From NCBI GenBank assembly GCA_964631945.1, contig CAZWAY010000026.1, positions 1 to 64,000 on the forward strand: 64,000 nucleotides of DNA, read 5' to 3'. The DNA comes from JABFRZ01 sp964631945. Lineage in GTDB: Bacteria > Planctomycetota > UBA1135 > GCA-002686595. The stretch's first letter is position 1. Every line of letters begins with the position of its first letter. Both the position numbers and the translations under genes were made by a program. This document shows positions 9,067 through 17,601 of this stretch, piece after piece. Under the pieces are notes generated by a model that saw only the letters and a list, made by a program, of their open reading frames with translations, had not been told where the DNA came from and searched no databases.

Positions 9067-10422
9067 ATGGTGCACGCCAAGAAGCTGGCCGCGGTCGCGG
9101 CCCTCGCGCTGGTGCTGCTCGTGTACGCGGTCTCGCTCGCGAGCGAGTCCACCCCGCGCTCGTCGAGCGAACCGGCGCAACCGCGCGCGCCGCTCGCCTC
9201 GGCCGCCGCGCTGGAGAGCGAGGACTCGCGCACGGGCCCCGCCCGCGAGTCGGTGTCCGGGGCCGGACCCGACGAGGCCCCCTCCGACTCCGCGCCGGCC
9301 GCGGACGAACCCGCCCTGGCCGCGCTGGAGATCCAGGTGCTGCGCGGCGACGCCGTCGCGCACGACACCCGCGCCTGGCTGGTGTCGGGCTACCACCGCG
9401 AGCTGCCGGGCGATCTGCGCACGCCGGCACCGGGTTACACGCCGGTCTTCGCCGCCGCCGACGCGCGGGGCGTGGTGCGCTTCGACGGACTCGCCCCGGG
9501 CGCCTATCGCGCCGCGCTCGAGCTCGACGACCTGCGCCTGGAACAGGCCGTACGCCTGCTGGAGGGGCGCGAGCTCGCGCGCATCGTGATCCGCCTCGGA
9601 TCCGCCACGGTGGAGGGCTTCGTCTTCGACGAGCAAGGCGCGCCGGCGGCGGCCGCGCTCGTGCAGCTGCGCCGCCCCGGCTACGGCCGGAACCCGCCGC
9701 CCGCGGAGTGCTTCGCGCGCACCGACGCGAACGGCTTCTACCGCTTCCGGCAGGTCGCGTCCGGCCTGCAGTCGGTCACGGCCCGCCCCACGGGCTCGCT
9801 GTCCGAGCGCGGCTCCGTGCGCGAGTGCGTGGTGCCCGCCGACGGCGTGACGCGCCTGGACTTCGGCTCCACCGCGCTGGAGGGCGTCAGCTGGACGGGC
9901 ACCGTGCGCAATCCGGCCGGCGATCCGATCCCCGGCCCGGGCGAGCTGCGCGTGCGCGCCGAAGACCGCGACGAAGGCCACGAAGAGGTGCACACGCTGC
10001 CGCTGCGCGCGGACGGCTCGTTCGAGCTGCACCTGCGTCCTGGCACCCACCACCTGTGGGTCCAGCCGGCCGGGTTCTTCCCGCAGCAGGTCGACCTCGG
10101 TCGGATCGAGCTGCCCGCCAGCGGCCTGCAACGCGACCTGGTGCTGCCCGGAGCGCGGCTGCACCTCTGGCTCACCCCGCCGGCCGGCTGGGACGGCGCG
10201 CCGAGTCCCAGCGTGCGCGCGCGCAACGAGCTCCAGGTCCGCATGCAACTGGTCCCGCTCGCCGACGGCTCGTGGGTGCGCGACGGCTTCGCGCCCGGGG
10301 ACTACGTGCTGAGCGCGGCTCCGCTCGACTTCGAGGCGACGCACGGACCCGAGTTCCCGTTCTCGTTCCAGGCCGGACGCGACGAGCTCGTGCTCGAGCT
10401 GCGGCTCGCGGCGCGCCCCTGA
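9067..10422 (+). CDS. Membrane-anchored protein with carboxypeptidase-regulatory-like domains
   Basis: A 451-residue protein with an N-terminal hydrophobic helix (about residues 8-25), then a low-complexity Ser/Pro/Glu/Ala linker to about residue 80, then several beta-sandwich repeats typical of CarboxypepD_reg folds (for example ATVEGFVFDEQGAPAAAALV and WTGTVRNPAGDPIPGPGEL). Such domains occur in planctomycete cell-surface proteins and have no catalytic residues. The ATG lies two bases after the cusA stop, so it is almost certainly co-transcribed and translationally coupled with the pump genes, an unusual partner for a Cus operon. It resembles the 1170-residue protein at 19618 in layout. Confidence 0.75.
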   Translation: MVHAKKLAAVAALALVLLVYAVSLASESTPRSSSEPAQPRAPLASAAALESEDSRTGPARESVSGAGPDEAPSDSAPAADEPALAALEIQVLRGDAVAHDTRAWLVSGYHRELPGDLRTPAPGYTPVFAAADARGVVRFDGLAPGAYRAALELDDLRLEQAVRLLEGRELARIVIRLGSATVEGFVFDEQGAPAAAALVQLRRPGYGRNPPPAECFARTDANGFYRFRQVASGLQSVTARPTGSLSERGSVRECVVPADGVTRLDFGSTALEGVSWTGTVRNPAGDPIPGPGELRVRAEDRDEGHEEVHTLPLRADGSFELHLRPGTHHLWVQPAGFFPQQVDLGRIELPASGLQRDLVLPGARLHLWLTPPAGWDGAPSPSVRARNELQVRMQLVPLADGSWVRDGFAPGDYVLSAAPLDFEATHGPEFPFSFQAGRDELVLELRLAARP

Positions 10423-10480
10423 GCGAGTCCGCCGCCTGGGCCCGGACCCGGCGAGCGTGTTCGGGGCCACCCTGACTGCG

Positions 10481-11632
10481 CTACTTCACCTCGCTCAGCT
10501 TGACCGCGCAGCGCTCCTTGGCCGAGAGCAGCGCGGCCTCCAGCACGCGGCTCGTCTGGTAGGCGTCCTCGAAGTCGGGCAGCGGCACCGTGGGCTTCTC
10601 GCCGCCGAGCACCCGCAGGACGTCGGCCAGCATGTTGGTGAAGCCGTGCTCGTAGCCGAGCACGTGCGCGTCGGGCCACCAGTGGCCGGCGTAGGGGTGC
10701 TGGCCGGCGGCCGAGGTGCACATGATGCGCGTCCAGCCGCCCTCGCGCGGGCCGCGCGCGGCGTCGTGGAAGCGCAGCAGGTTCATGTCCTCGAAATCGA
10801 AGCGCAGCGAGCCCTTCGCGCCGTTGACCTCGAGCGAGTTCGCGTTCTGGTGCGGCGCGGCCAGGCGCGAGGCCTCGAAGCTGGCCACGCCGCCGCCTGT
10901 GAGCGAGGCCAGGAACAGCACCGCGTCGTCGACCGTGCTCTTCGCGCGTTTCTTGGTGCCGGGCACCGTGCGCTCCTCCACGAAGGTGCGCGCGACGGCG
11001 CCGTGGATCTCGCTCAGCTCCTCGCCCGTCACGAAGCGGCACAGGTCGACGATGTGCGCGTTCAGGTCGCCGTGCGCGCCCGAGCCGGCCGTCTTCTTGT
11101 CGAAGCGCCACAGCATGGGCGTCTCGGGCCCGCCCCAGCTCTGCAGGTAGGTCGCGCGCACGTGGTAGACGCGCCCGATGCGGCCCTCCTTCACGAGCTG
11201 GTGCGCCAGCGCGACCGCCGGGCAACGGCGGTAGTTGTACCAGACGAAGGTCTTCGAGCGCTTGGCCTTGCGCGCCGCGTCGCGCATGGCGCGCGCGTCG
11301 GCCAGCGTGCCGGCCAGCGGCTTCTCGCAGGCCACGTGCTTGCCCGCCTCGAGCAGGGCGATGGCGGGCTCGGCGTGCAGGTCGTTGGGCGTGGCCACGT
11401 CGACGAGCTCGAGCTCGTGGTCGTCGACCAGGTCCTGCCAGCGCGTCGTGATCTGCTGCCAGCCCCACTTCGCGGCGAAGACCGCCAGCTCCTTGGCGTT
11501 GCGCCCGGCCGCGAGGCGCATCAGCGGCACGCGCGGCAGCTCGAAGAAGTGCGCCACCTGCGCCAGCGCGTTCGAGTGCGCGCGCCCCATGAACTTGGTG
11601 CCGATCAGGCCGACGTGGATGGGCTTGGACAT
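10481..11632 (-). CDS. Gfo/Idh/MocA family NAD(P)-dependent oxidoreductase
   Basis: Sugar or inositol dehydrogenase-type enzyme of 383 residues, cytoplasmic. The N-terminal Rossmann domain begins VGLIGTKFMGRAHSNAL (degenerate GxGxxG) and is followed by the family's catalytic EKP motif (ACEKPLAGT) about residue 97; the C-terminal half is the alpha/beta dimerisation domain with GDLNAHIVDLCRFVTGEE, where the His/Asp helix contributes to catalysis. Substrate cannot be told from sequence. It converges with the preceding gene (59 bp gap) and diverges from the gene at 11715. Confidence 0.9.
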   Translation of the reverse strand: MSKPIHVGLIGTKFMGRAHSNALAQVAHFFELPRVPLMRLAAGRNAKELAVFAAKWGWQQITTRWQDLVDDHELELVDVATPNDLHAEPAIALLEAGKHVACEKPLAGTLADARAMRDAARKAKRSKTFVWYNYRRCPAVALAHQLVKEGRIGRVYHVRATYLQSWGGPETPMLWRFDKKTAGSGAHGDLNAHIVDLCRFVTGEELSEIHGAVARTFVEERTVPGTKKRAKSTVDDAVLFLASLTGGGVASFEASRLAAPHQNANSLEVNGAKGSLRFDFEDMNLLRFHDAARGPREGGWTRIMCTSAAGQHPYAGHWWPDAHVLGYEHGFTNMLADVLRVLGGEKPTVPLPDFEDAYQTSRVLEAALLSAKERCAVKLSEVK

Positions 11633-11714
11633 GGGAGGGGCCTCGGTCGGGGGAGCGACGGGAGCGGAACACTACGCAGCCCGGCTCGAACCTGGCAAGG
11701 CCCGGCCGAACGCT

Positions 11715-13823
11715 ATGCTCTCGCGCGTGCTGGCGCTGTGCCCCGTCCTTGCGTTGCTCGCCCTCGTCATGCGCCCGGCGCAGACGCCGGATGCGCCGGG
11801 CGACGAGCGCGCGCGCTGGCGCGAGCTCGCGGCGCGCTGCGGTGAGGAGCTCGCCTGGGCCGCGGACTGGGAGGCGGCCGCGGCGCGCGCCAAGCAGGAG
11901 CGCAAGTGCGTCCTGGCCGTGGCCTGGCTGTATCCGGGCTTCGACGTCTCCGACGCCACGCGCAGCGTGTTCGCGATGGATCCCGACGTGATCGCGCTCG
12001 TCAACGCACGCTGCGTACCCTTCGCGTTGCGGGCCGACAGCGCCGTCCCGTTCGCCGCCGAGGATCGCTACGGACTCTCGCCCACGGCCTTCGGCGCCGC
12101 GCTGCTGGTGGTGTCGCCCGAGGGCGAGGTGCTGGCCGACACGCCCCACTGGCAGCCGGCGGCGGCCTACGACTTCCTGGCGTCGACGCTGGCCGACCAC
12201 CGCGAGTTCGCGGGCGCCGAACGACCGCGGCGGCAATCGGACGAGGAGCGCGCGGCCTGGCACCTCGCGCGCGGCGAGATCCCCGAGGCGGTCGGGTACG
12301 TGGCCGAGCTGGCTAGCGCGCGCGGGTACCTGCTGAAGGCGCGGCTCCTGCGGCTCACGCACCGGATCGAGCTCGGGCTGGTGGCCGTGCGGCGCGCGCG
12401 CGAGCTCGCGCGCGAGGCCGGTGAGGCAAGTGACGTCCACGAGGCCGAACTCGAGCGTGAAGAGCTCGTGCTCGAGCTGGCGCGCGGACACGTGGGCCCG
12501 GCGCGCGTCCTGTGCGAGCGTCTGGTGGACGCCGAGCCCACGCGCCCCGAAGCGCTGGAGGCCGCGCACCTCCTGGGCGTGCTCGATTTCTTCGCGGGCG
12601 ACCGCACCGGGGCCGAGCGACGCTGGCGCGCGCTGGTGGCCGAGCATCCCGAGAGCCGCTGGGCGGTCGAGGCCGCGGCCGCGCTGCTGGAGCCCGAGAC
12701 CCAGCTGGCGGATTTCATGCTGCAGCGCTCCGACCCCGAGCTCTTGACCTCGCTGGAGCACGTTCCGCTGGCCGCGAGCGCGAAGGCGAAGCCGGCGGCG
12801 AACGGCGCCAACGCTCCCGACGCGGCGCTCGTCTGGCTCGCCGAGCGCCGGCGCGACGGCGGGTCCTGGCTGGACCCCTCCGAGCTCGAGGCCGGCGCCG
12901 GACCCGAGAACTCGATCTCGGTGGCGATCGACGTGCTGGGCGCGCGCGCCCTGCTCGCCTACCGCGACCGCCGGCCGCTCGACCTCGCGCACGAGACCCG
13001 CCTGGCGCTCGCCGCCGCGCGCGCGAGCCTGGGCGGACGTGCGCCGCCCTACTACATGACCTACGAGGTGTGGAGCGACGCGCTCGCGCTGGAGCTCGTG
13101 GCCGACCTGCTCGAGGCCGGCGCGAGCGAGACGGAGGCGCTGCGCGCGCTCGGGGCCGAACTCGCCGCCGCGCTCGCCGCGCGCCAGCGCCCGAACGGCG
13201 GCTGGAGCTACTTCCAGGCCGTCTCGCTCGACGAGGGCGCCCTCGAGCCGGAGCAATCGATCAGCTTCGTGACCGCCACGGTCGTGCTGGCGCTCGTGCG
13301 CGCGCACGAGGCCGGGATCGAGCTCGACGAGCAGCGCATCGAGCAGGGTCTCGACGCGCTCGAGGCCATGCGCAGCGAGACCGGCGTGTTCGCCTACATG
13401 CTGTGGAACTTCCAGGCGCGCGCGCCCGACGAAACCAAGCTGGCCGGCGCCGCCGGACGCGCGCCGCTGTGCGAGCTCGCGCTGCTGCGCGCCGGGCGCA
13501 GCGACCCCGAACGCCTGCGCGCCGCGCTGGCGCAGTTCTTCGAGCACTCCGCCGGACTCGCGCGCGAAGCCGGCAAGGCGCTGATGCACTGCGGCCCCGA
13601 GGGCCAGGGCTGCCACTACGTGCTCTACGACTACGCCAGCGCCGCGCGCGCCATCGCCGCGCTGCCCGCGACCGATCAGAAGCGCTACCGCGGGCGTCTC
13701 CTGGCCCTGGTCGAGGCCACGCGCCGCACCGACGGCGCCTTCTGCGACGGCCCGGTCCTCGGTCCCGCCTCGGGCACCGCCCTGGCGCTGCTCGCGTTCG
13801 CGGAGCTGGGCGAGGGAAAGTAG
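11715..13823 (+). CDS. Exported thioredoxin-like / TPR / alpha-alpha toroid protein
   Basis: A 702-residue protein with a short signal peptide (to about residue 22). Residues about 30-160 look like a thioredoxin-fold domain of the kind that senses or reduces disulfides, but the usual CxxC is absent (only KCVLAVAW at the active-site helix). Residues about 165-330 are helical and TPR-like. Residues about 355-700 contain WLAERRRDGGSWLD, RQRPNGGWSYFQ and RRTDGAFCDGPV segments spaced like the helical hairpins of squalene-cyclase/prenyltransferase or pectate-lyase toroids. I cannot assign a reaction; a scaffold or binding role is as likely as catalysis. The upstream gene is divergent. Confidence 0.7.
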   Translation: MLSRVLALCPVLALLALVMRPAQTPDAPGDERARWRELAARCGEELAWAADWEAAAARAKQERKCVLAVAWLYPGFDVSDATRSVFAMDPDVIALVNARCVPFALRADSAVPFAAEDRYGLSPTAFGAALLVVSPEGEVLADTPHWQPAAAYDFLASTLADHREFAGAERPRRQSDEERAAWHLARGEIPEAVGYVAELASARGYLLKARLLRLTHRIELGLVAVRRARELAREAGEASDVHEAELEREELVLELARGHVGPARVLCERLVDAEPTRPEALEAAHLLGVLDFFAGDRTGAERRWRALVAEHPESRWAVEAAAALLEPETQLADFMLQRSDPELLTSLEHVPLAASAKAKPAANGANAPDAALVWLAERRRDGGSWLDPSELEAGAGPENSISVAIDVLGARALLAYRDRRPLDLAHETRLALAAARASLGGRAPPYYMTYEVWSDALALELVADLLEAGASETEALRALGAELAAALAARQRPNGGWSYFQAVSLDEGALEPEQSISFVTATVVLALVRAHEAGIELDEQRIEQGLDALEAMRSETGVFAYMLWNFQARAPDETKLAGAAGRAPLCELALLRAGRSDPERLRAALAQFFEHSAGLAREAGKALMHCGPEGQGCHYVLYDYASAARAIAALPATDQKRYRGRLLALVEATRRTDGAFCDGPVLGPASGTALALLAFAELGEGK

Positions 13824-13870
13824 CTTCCGTCGAGCCCCACGGGTGAGAGCGGGGTTCGAGAGGCGCGCCG

Positions 13871-15121
13871 ATGTGGTGGACCTCGATCCTCGTGACCGAT
13901 CTCGGCGGACTCGCGTGCGGGGCGTGGCTGTTGTTCGGCGGCCAGCAGCGGGCGAGGTCGTGGACGGACGATCTCGGGCGCTTGATCCTGCTGGGCGTGA
14001 CGCTCCTCGGCGGAGCCGTGCTGGCCGGCAAGGTGGGCGGCGGCGGCTTCCTCACGCTGCGCCTCGCCTGCCACGCGTTGTTCTGCGTGCTCGCGCCGCT
14101 CGCGATCGCGCGCGGGCTCCAGCGCCGGGGCGGGATCGGATGGACGGTGGTCGCGCTCGGGCTCGCGGCCGAGGGCGCGTACGTCTGGGCGCGGCACGTC
14201 GAGCCTTACCGGCTGGAGGTCACGCGCCACGAGCTCGTCAGCGCGCGGCTCGATGGGCGCAGCACTCCGCTACGCGTGGGCGTGCTCTCCGACCTGCAGA
14301 CCGACGACTTCGGCGCCTTCGAGGAGCGCGTGTTCGCGGAGCTCGACGGGCTCGAGGCCGACCTCGTGCTGATCCCCGGCGACATTATGCAGCTGCGCCA
14401 CGGCGACGCCTGGGAACGCCACCGGGGCGAGCGCGAGAAGCTGCGCGCTCTGTTCGCACGCGTGCGCCGGCCGCGGCTCGGCTACTTGATGGTGCCGGGC
14501 GATTGCGAGCCGACGGGGTCGACCTTCGACAACTGCGGCGTGCGGATGCTCGCGGACGAGCGCGTGGAGTTCCCCGCCGAGCGCCTGCAGGTGATCGGGC
14601 TCTCGCGCGAAGCCTCGCGCCGGCCCATCGAAGCGCGCTGGCTCGAAGCCGCGCGCGCCTTCCCCGGCCTCTCGATCGTCGTCGGACACGCGCCTGAGTT
14701 CGCGCTCTCGGCTCCCACGGCCGGAGTGCCGCTCCTGTGCCTCGCCGGACACACCCACGGCGGTCAGGTGCAGCTCCCGTTCTTCGGCCCGCCGCTCACG
14801 CTCTCGCGCGTCCCGCGCTCGATCGCCGCGGGCGGCCTGCACCGTCTAGACGAGTCGTGGGTGTGCGTCAGCCGCGGGATCGGAATGGAGCGCAACCTGG
14901 CACCCCGCATCCGCTTCCTGTGCCGGCCCGAGCTGATTCTGTTCGAGCTCGCCCCGCTGTCTGGCGTAACTGGCTCGCAGCTGGGGAGTCACGCCACGCG
15001 AATGCGCTGCACGCCGACGAAGTCGAGCTGCTTGGCCGGCCGGCCCTCGACCTCCAGACACAGGGCGATCGCCTCCTTGACGCGCTCCATGAGCTCGTCG
15101 AGAGAACGCGCCTGGGTGTGA
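13871..15121 (+). CDS. Metallophosphoesterase-like membrane protein with altered active site and run-on C-terminus
   Basis: N-terminal third has three to four hydrophobic helices (to about residue 108), then a calcineurin-like domain related to YkuE/LpxG-type phosphoesterases. The metal motifs are partly degraded: DLQ (141-143) in place of DxH, GD (170-171) retained, GDCE (210-213) in place of GNHE/D, GHAPEF (272) and GHTHGGQV (293-300) intact. The natural C-terminus should lie near ILFELAPL; a TAA is present one frame away at about 14967, and in the current frame the protein continues about 50 more residues antisense through the hicB gene. This suggests a recent indel removed the stop. The start 13871 is the first good ATG before the helices. 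Confidence 0.75.
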   Translation: MWWTSILVTDLGGLACGAWLLFGGQQRARSWTDDLGRLILLGVTLLGGAVLAGKVGGGGFLTLRLACHALFCVLAPLAIARGLQRRGGIGWTVVALGLAAEGAYVWARHVEPYRLEVTRHELVSARLDGRSTPLRVGVLSDLQTDDFGAFEERVFAELDGLEADLVLIPGDIMQLRHGDAWERHRGEREKLRALFARVRRPRLGYLMVPGDCEPTGSTFDNCGVRMLADERVEFPAERLQVIGLSREASRRPIEARWLEAARAFPGLSIVVGHAPEFALSAPTAGVPLLCLAGHTHGGQVQLPFFGPPLTLSRVPRSIAAGGLHRLDESWVCVSRGIGMERNLAPRIRFLCRPELILFELAPLSGVTGSQLGSHATRMRCTPTKSSCLAGRPSTSRHRAIASLTRSMSSSRERAWV

Positions 15122-15201
15122 CAGCCGGGCAAGGCCGGAACCGAGGCCACGAAGAAGCCTTCCTCGTCCTTCTCGATGACGACGTCGAACTCTTGTGCCA
15201 C
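14989..15201 (-). CDS. hicB: HicB-family protein, orphan antitoxin-like
   Basis: A 70-residue protein with the HicB partial RNase-H fold: FDVVIEKDEEGFFVASVPALPGCHTQARSLDELMERVKEAI, where the PxLPGC and the ExVxEAI helix are diagnostic. HicB normally neutralises the mRNA interferase HicA and binds its own promoter through an added C-terminal HTH or RHH; here there is no room for such a domain. No hicA-type gene (about 60 residues with a GSHxxF-like motif) is adjacent on either side, so this is a solitary HicB. The start is a GTG at 15201. Its 3' 133 bp overlap, on the opposite strand, the extended end of the metallophosphoesterase gene. Confidence 0.85.
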   Translation of the reverse strand: MAQEFDVVIEKDEEGFFVASVPALPGCHTQARSLDELMERVKEAIALCLEVEGRPAKQLDFVGVQRIRVA

Positions 15202-15287
15202 GCCATCATGCTAGCCGGATCGGCCGCTGTGAGCAGCCTATCTCCGCAGCACGATGCGGAGGAGGCTCCTGGCGCCTCGCCTCCGAT

Positions 15288-15544
15288 CTACGCCCGGAAC
15301 CCGACGTAGCGCCGGTGCCACCGGCGGATGGCGCTCATCGGCGTCAGGGCCAGCAGGCGAGCACCGGCGCGTGCGCGCCGAGCTCGCGCAGGGCCGCGAT
15401 GGCGTTCCCCCACAGCACGATGCCGGCCCCGACCTCGCCCGGCTCGCGCGCGCGCTCGAACAGCGCGACCGAGTGCCCGGCGCGTCGCAGGGCGAGCGCG
15501 GCCGCCGCGCCGCCGATCCCGCCGCCGATGACGAGCACGCGCAT
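15288..15544 (-). pseudogene. Remnant of FAD-dependent monooxygenase (internal deletion)
   Basis: The first 61 residues are the FAD-binding Rossmann entry of a flavin monooxygenase (MRVLVIGGGIGGAAAALAL with GxGxxG, then a conserved ALFERA and GAGIVLW). The frame then stops at 15344. In the adjacent frame the sequence continues as LLALTPMSAIRRWHRRYVGF, which looks like the usual C-terminal tail of the same family, ending at 15288. About 300 central residues are therefore missing and the two ends are joined out of frame. It lies 15 bp downstream of the esterase gene and was probably part of that operon. Confidence 0.75.
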
Positions 15545-15559
15545 CGCGAGCGAACGCCC

Positions 15560-16606
15560 CTAGCCGCCGCGCGCGTCCGCCAGGCGCCGCAGCTTGCCCG
15601 AGAAGAGCTGCAGCGGCACGTGCAGGCGCGAGGACCACGCGCGCTCGTCGTGCTGCGCGAGCGGATAGGCCAGGTGCACCAGCTCGCGGCCGAGTCCGAA
15701 GCCGGCCTCGATCAGCGCCGCGGCCATCGAGAGCGTGGCCTCGTAGTTGTCGTTCGGCCAGCCGCTGTCGAGGTACAGGCGCAGCGCCTCGCGTCCGGGG
15801 CGACCCTCGGCGCGCACGCGCGCCAGCAGCTCGTCCTGGTAGCCGAAGGTGCTGGAGAGGCAGCCGGCCAGGCCGAAGCGCTCGGGCCAGCGCCAGGCCA
15901 CGTAGAACGCGGCCACGCCGCCCAGCGACGAGCCCAGGATCGCGGTGTTGCGCGGGCCCGGCAGCGTGCGCAGCTCGGAATCGACCCAGGGCACGAGCTC
16001 CTCGACCAGCGCGCGCCCGTAGGCCTCGACGCCGGGCTCGGTGTAGTCGCGCATGCGCTCCTGCGAGTCGAGCCCGACCACCAGCACCTGGTCGATCACG
16101 TTCATCTCGTCCAGGCGGTCGAGCGTCTCGTCCACCTGCCATTCGCGCCCGAGGAAGGCCTCGGCCGGGAAGAACAGGTTCTGACCGTCCAGCATGGTGA
16201 CGACCGGGTAGCGCTTGAGCGTGTTCTCGGAGTAGCCCGGCGGCAGGTAGACGCGCAGCGAGAGCTCGCGCCTGAGGCGCTGGGACGGGAAGGCGACGCG
16301 CTCGCTGATGCGCCCGCGCAGCCCGCTGTGGAAGCTCGGATAGACGTCGTTGGTGGCCCCGCGCAGGGCGAGCTTGTTCGTGCCCACGCACCAGGCGAGC
16401 TCGTGGCCGTCGCGCAGGCAGGGCTTGTACTCGAGGTAGGAGCGCTCGGAGACCAGCCGGAACTCGGCCCGTTGCGCGGCCTCGTCCACGCGCTCGGGGC
16501 GCAGGTCGCGCTCCCAGTCGAGCTCGCTGCGCAGCACGAGCTCGCCGCGCGCGCGCGGATAGACGACGCGTACGAGGAAGGTGTCGTCGGCCACGACTAG
16601 CTCCAC
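15560..16606 (-). CDS. Enterochelin-esterase-like alpha/beta hydrolase
   Basis: Esterase of about 348 residues in the esterase D / Fes-like family. An N-terminal immunoglobulin-like domain (VELVVADDTFLVRVVYPRAR to about residue 100) is followed by the hydrolase core with LRVYLPPGYSENTLKRYPVV, the nucleophile elbow ILGSSLGGVAA, and a late Asp/His (LDSGWPNDN, HDERAWS). No signal peptide is visible, so it is probably cytoplasmic. The start is a GTG at 16606 that overlaps the stop of the upstream isomerase-like gene by 10 bp, indicating translational coupling. Substrate unknown. Confidence 0.8.
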   Translation of the reverse strand: MELVVADDTFLVRVVYPRARGELVLRSELDWERDLRPERVDEAAQRAEFRLVSERSYLEYKPCLRDGHELAWCVGTNKLALRGATNDVYPSFHSGLRGRISERVAFPSQRLRRELSLRVYLPPGYSENTLKRYPVVTMLDGQNLFFPAEAFLGREWQVDETLDRLDEMNVIDQVLVVGLDSQERMRDYTEPGVEAYGRALVEELVPWVDSELRTLPGPRNTAILGSSLGGVAAFYVAWRWPERFGLAGCLSSTFGYQDELLARVRAEGRPGREALRLYLDSGWPNDNYEATLSMAAALIEAGFGLGRELVHLAYPLAQHDERAWSSRLHVPLQLFSGKLRRLADARGG

Positions 16607-17496
16607 GAGTCCGCCGCGAAGACGCGCTCGGCCGCGCTCTTCTCGCCGTCCTTCGGCCAGCACTCGAGCCCCACGAAGCCGCGGTAGCCGAGCTCGAACA
16701 GCTGCCGCAGGACGCGCGGATAGTGGATCTCGCCCGTGCCCGGCTCGTTGCGCCCGGGCGCGTCGGCCACCTGCGCGTAGCCGAGCTGGTCGAAGCCCTC
16801 GACCAGGTGCCCGCACAGGTCGCCCTCGGCCAGCTGCGCATGGTAGAGGTCCCAGTTCACCTTCACGAAGGGCGAGCCCACCGCGCGGCAAATGCGCACC
16901 GCGGCCTCGGTGCCGTACAGGCAGTGGCCCTTGTGGTCGACGCGGATGTTCATGGGCTCGAGGAGCAGCGTCACGCCGTGCTGCTCGGCGATCGGCGCCA
17001 CGCGCTTCAGGGCCGTGGTGATGTGCGCGTGCATCTCGGCCTGCGTCATGCCCGGCTGGTCGTTGCCCCCCACCACGGTCATGGCCTTGCAGCCGAGCTC
17101 GTTCGCGACCCTGCAGCTGGCGCGGATCTCCTCCTCGACCGCCGCGTGGTTGGCCGGGTCGTTCATGCCCGGCGTGAAGCCCCAGGCCGTGAACTGCGCC
17201 ACCTCGATCTTGTGCTCGGCGCAGACCTTGTCGAGCCCGGCCACGTCCTTCCCACGCCACGGCCAGAACTCGACCGCCGGATACCCGAGGTCCGCCGCCG
17301 CGCGCACGCGATCGAACAGCGGCTTGTCGCCGTACCAGATCTCCAGGTTCATCGCGAAGCGCGTGTGCGGCGTCAGGCCGAGCTTCTTCTCGGCCGCGGG
17401 CGCGGCCTGCGGGCGCATCAGGGAACGCGGGGCAGCGGCGAGCAGGGCGCCGGCGCCGAGCAGCGAGCGTCGCGACGGCGAAGGAAGAAGCGTCAT
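16597..17496 (-). CDS. Hydroxypyruvate-isomerase-like TIM-barrel protein with Tat signal
   Basis: Sugar isomerase/epimerase (xylose-isomerase-like TIM barrel) of 299 residues. It starts with a Tat-type signal SRRSLLGAGALLAAA, so it is exported folded. The barrel shows hydroxypyruvate-isomerase features: ITTALKRVAPIAEQHG then LLLEPMNIRVDHKGHCL (metal-binding Glu), FVKVNWDLYHAQ (Asp/His) and VGLECWPKDGEKSA near the end (second Glu). A strong ribosome binding site AGGAGG lies six bases before the ATG. It heads a run with the esterase and the monooxygenase remnant. Confidence 0.85.
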   Translation of the reverse strand: MTLLPSPSRRSLLGAGALLAAAPRSLMRPQAAPAAEKKLGLTPHTRFAMNLEIWYGDKPLFDRVRAAADLGYPAVEFWPWRGKDVAGLDKVCAEHKIEVAQFTAWGFTPGMNDPANHAAVEEEIRASCRVANELGCKAMTVVGGNDQPGMTQAEMHAHITTALKRVAPIAEQHGVTLLLEPMNIRVDHKGHCLYGTEAAVRICRAVGSPFVKVNWDLYHAQLAEGDLCGHLVEGFDQLGYAQVADAPGRNEPGTGEIHYPRVLRQLFELGYRGFVGLECWPKDGEKSAAERVFAADSWS

Positions 17497-17601
17497 GGGA
17501 AACCTCCTGGGGCGGCCAGAACCCTACTGGCCCGGCTCCCGCGCGCGCAACCGCGGGTGTCGACCCAGGCGCGACTCCGTCGAGGCCGAACGCGCGACCG
17601 G

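Noticed and set aside
5675..9430. 1251-codon open frame antisense to cusA
   Set aside because: Same cause; the translated sequence is low-complexity Arg/His/Asp and the plus-strand frame matches CusA end to end.
13840..13870. GGTTCGA-like tRNA T-arm string
   Set aside because: No acceptor stem or anticodon arm could be drawn around it.
15202..15287. hicA partner upstream of hicB
   Set aside because: Only 86 bp separate it from the monooxygenase remnant, too short for HicA, and no matching motif is found downstream.
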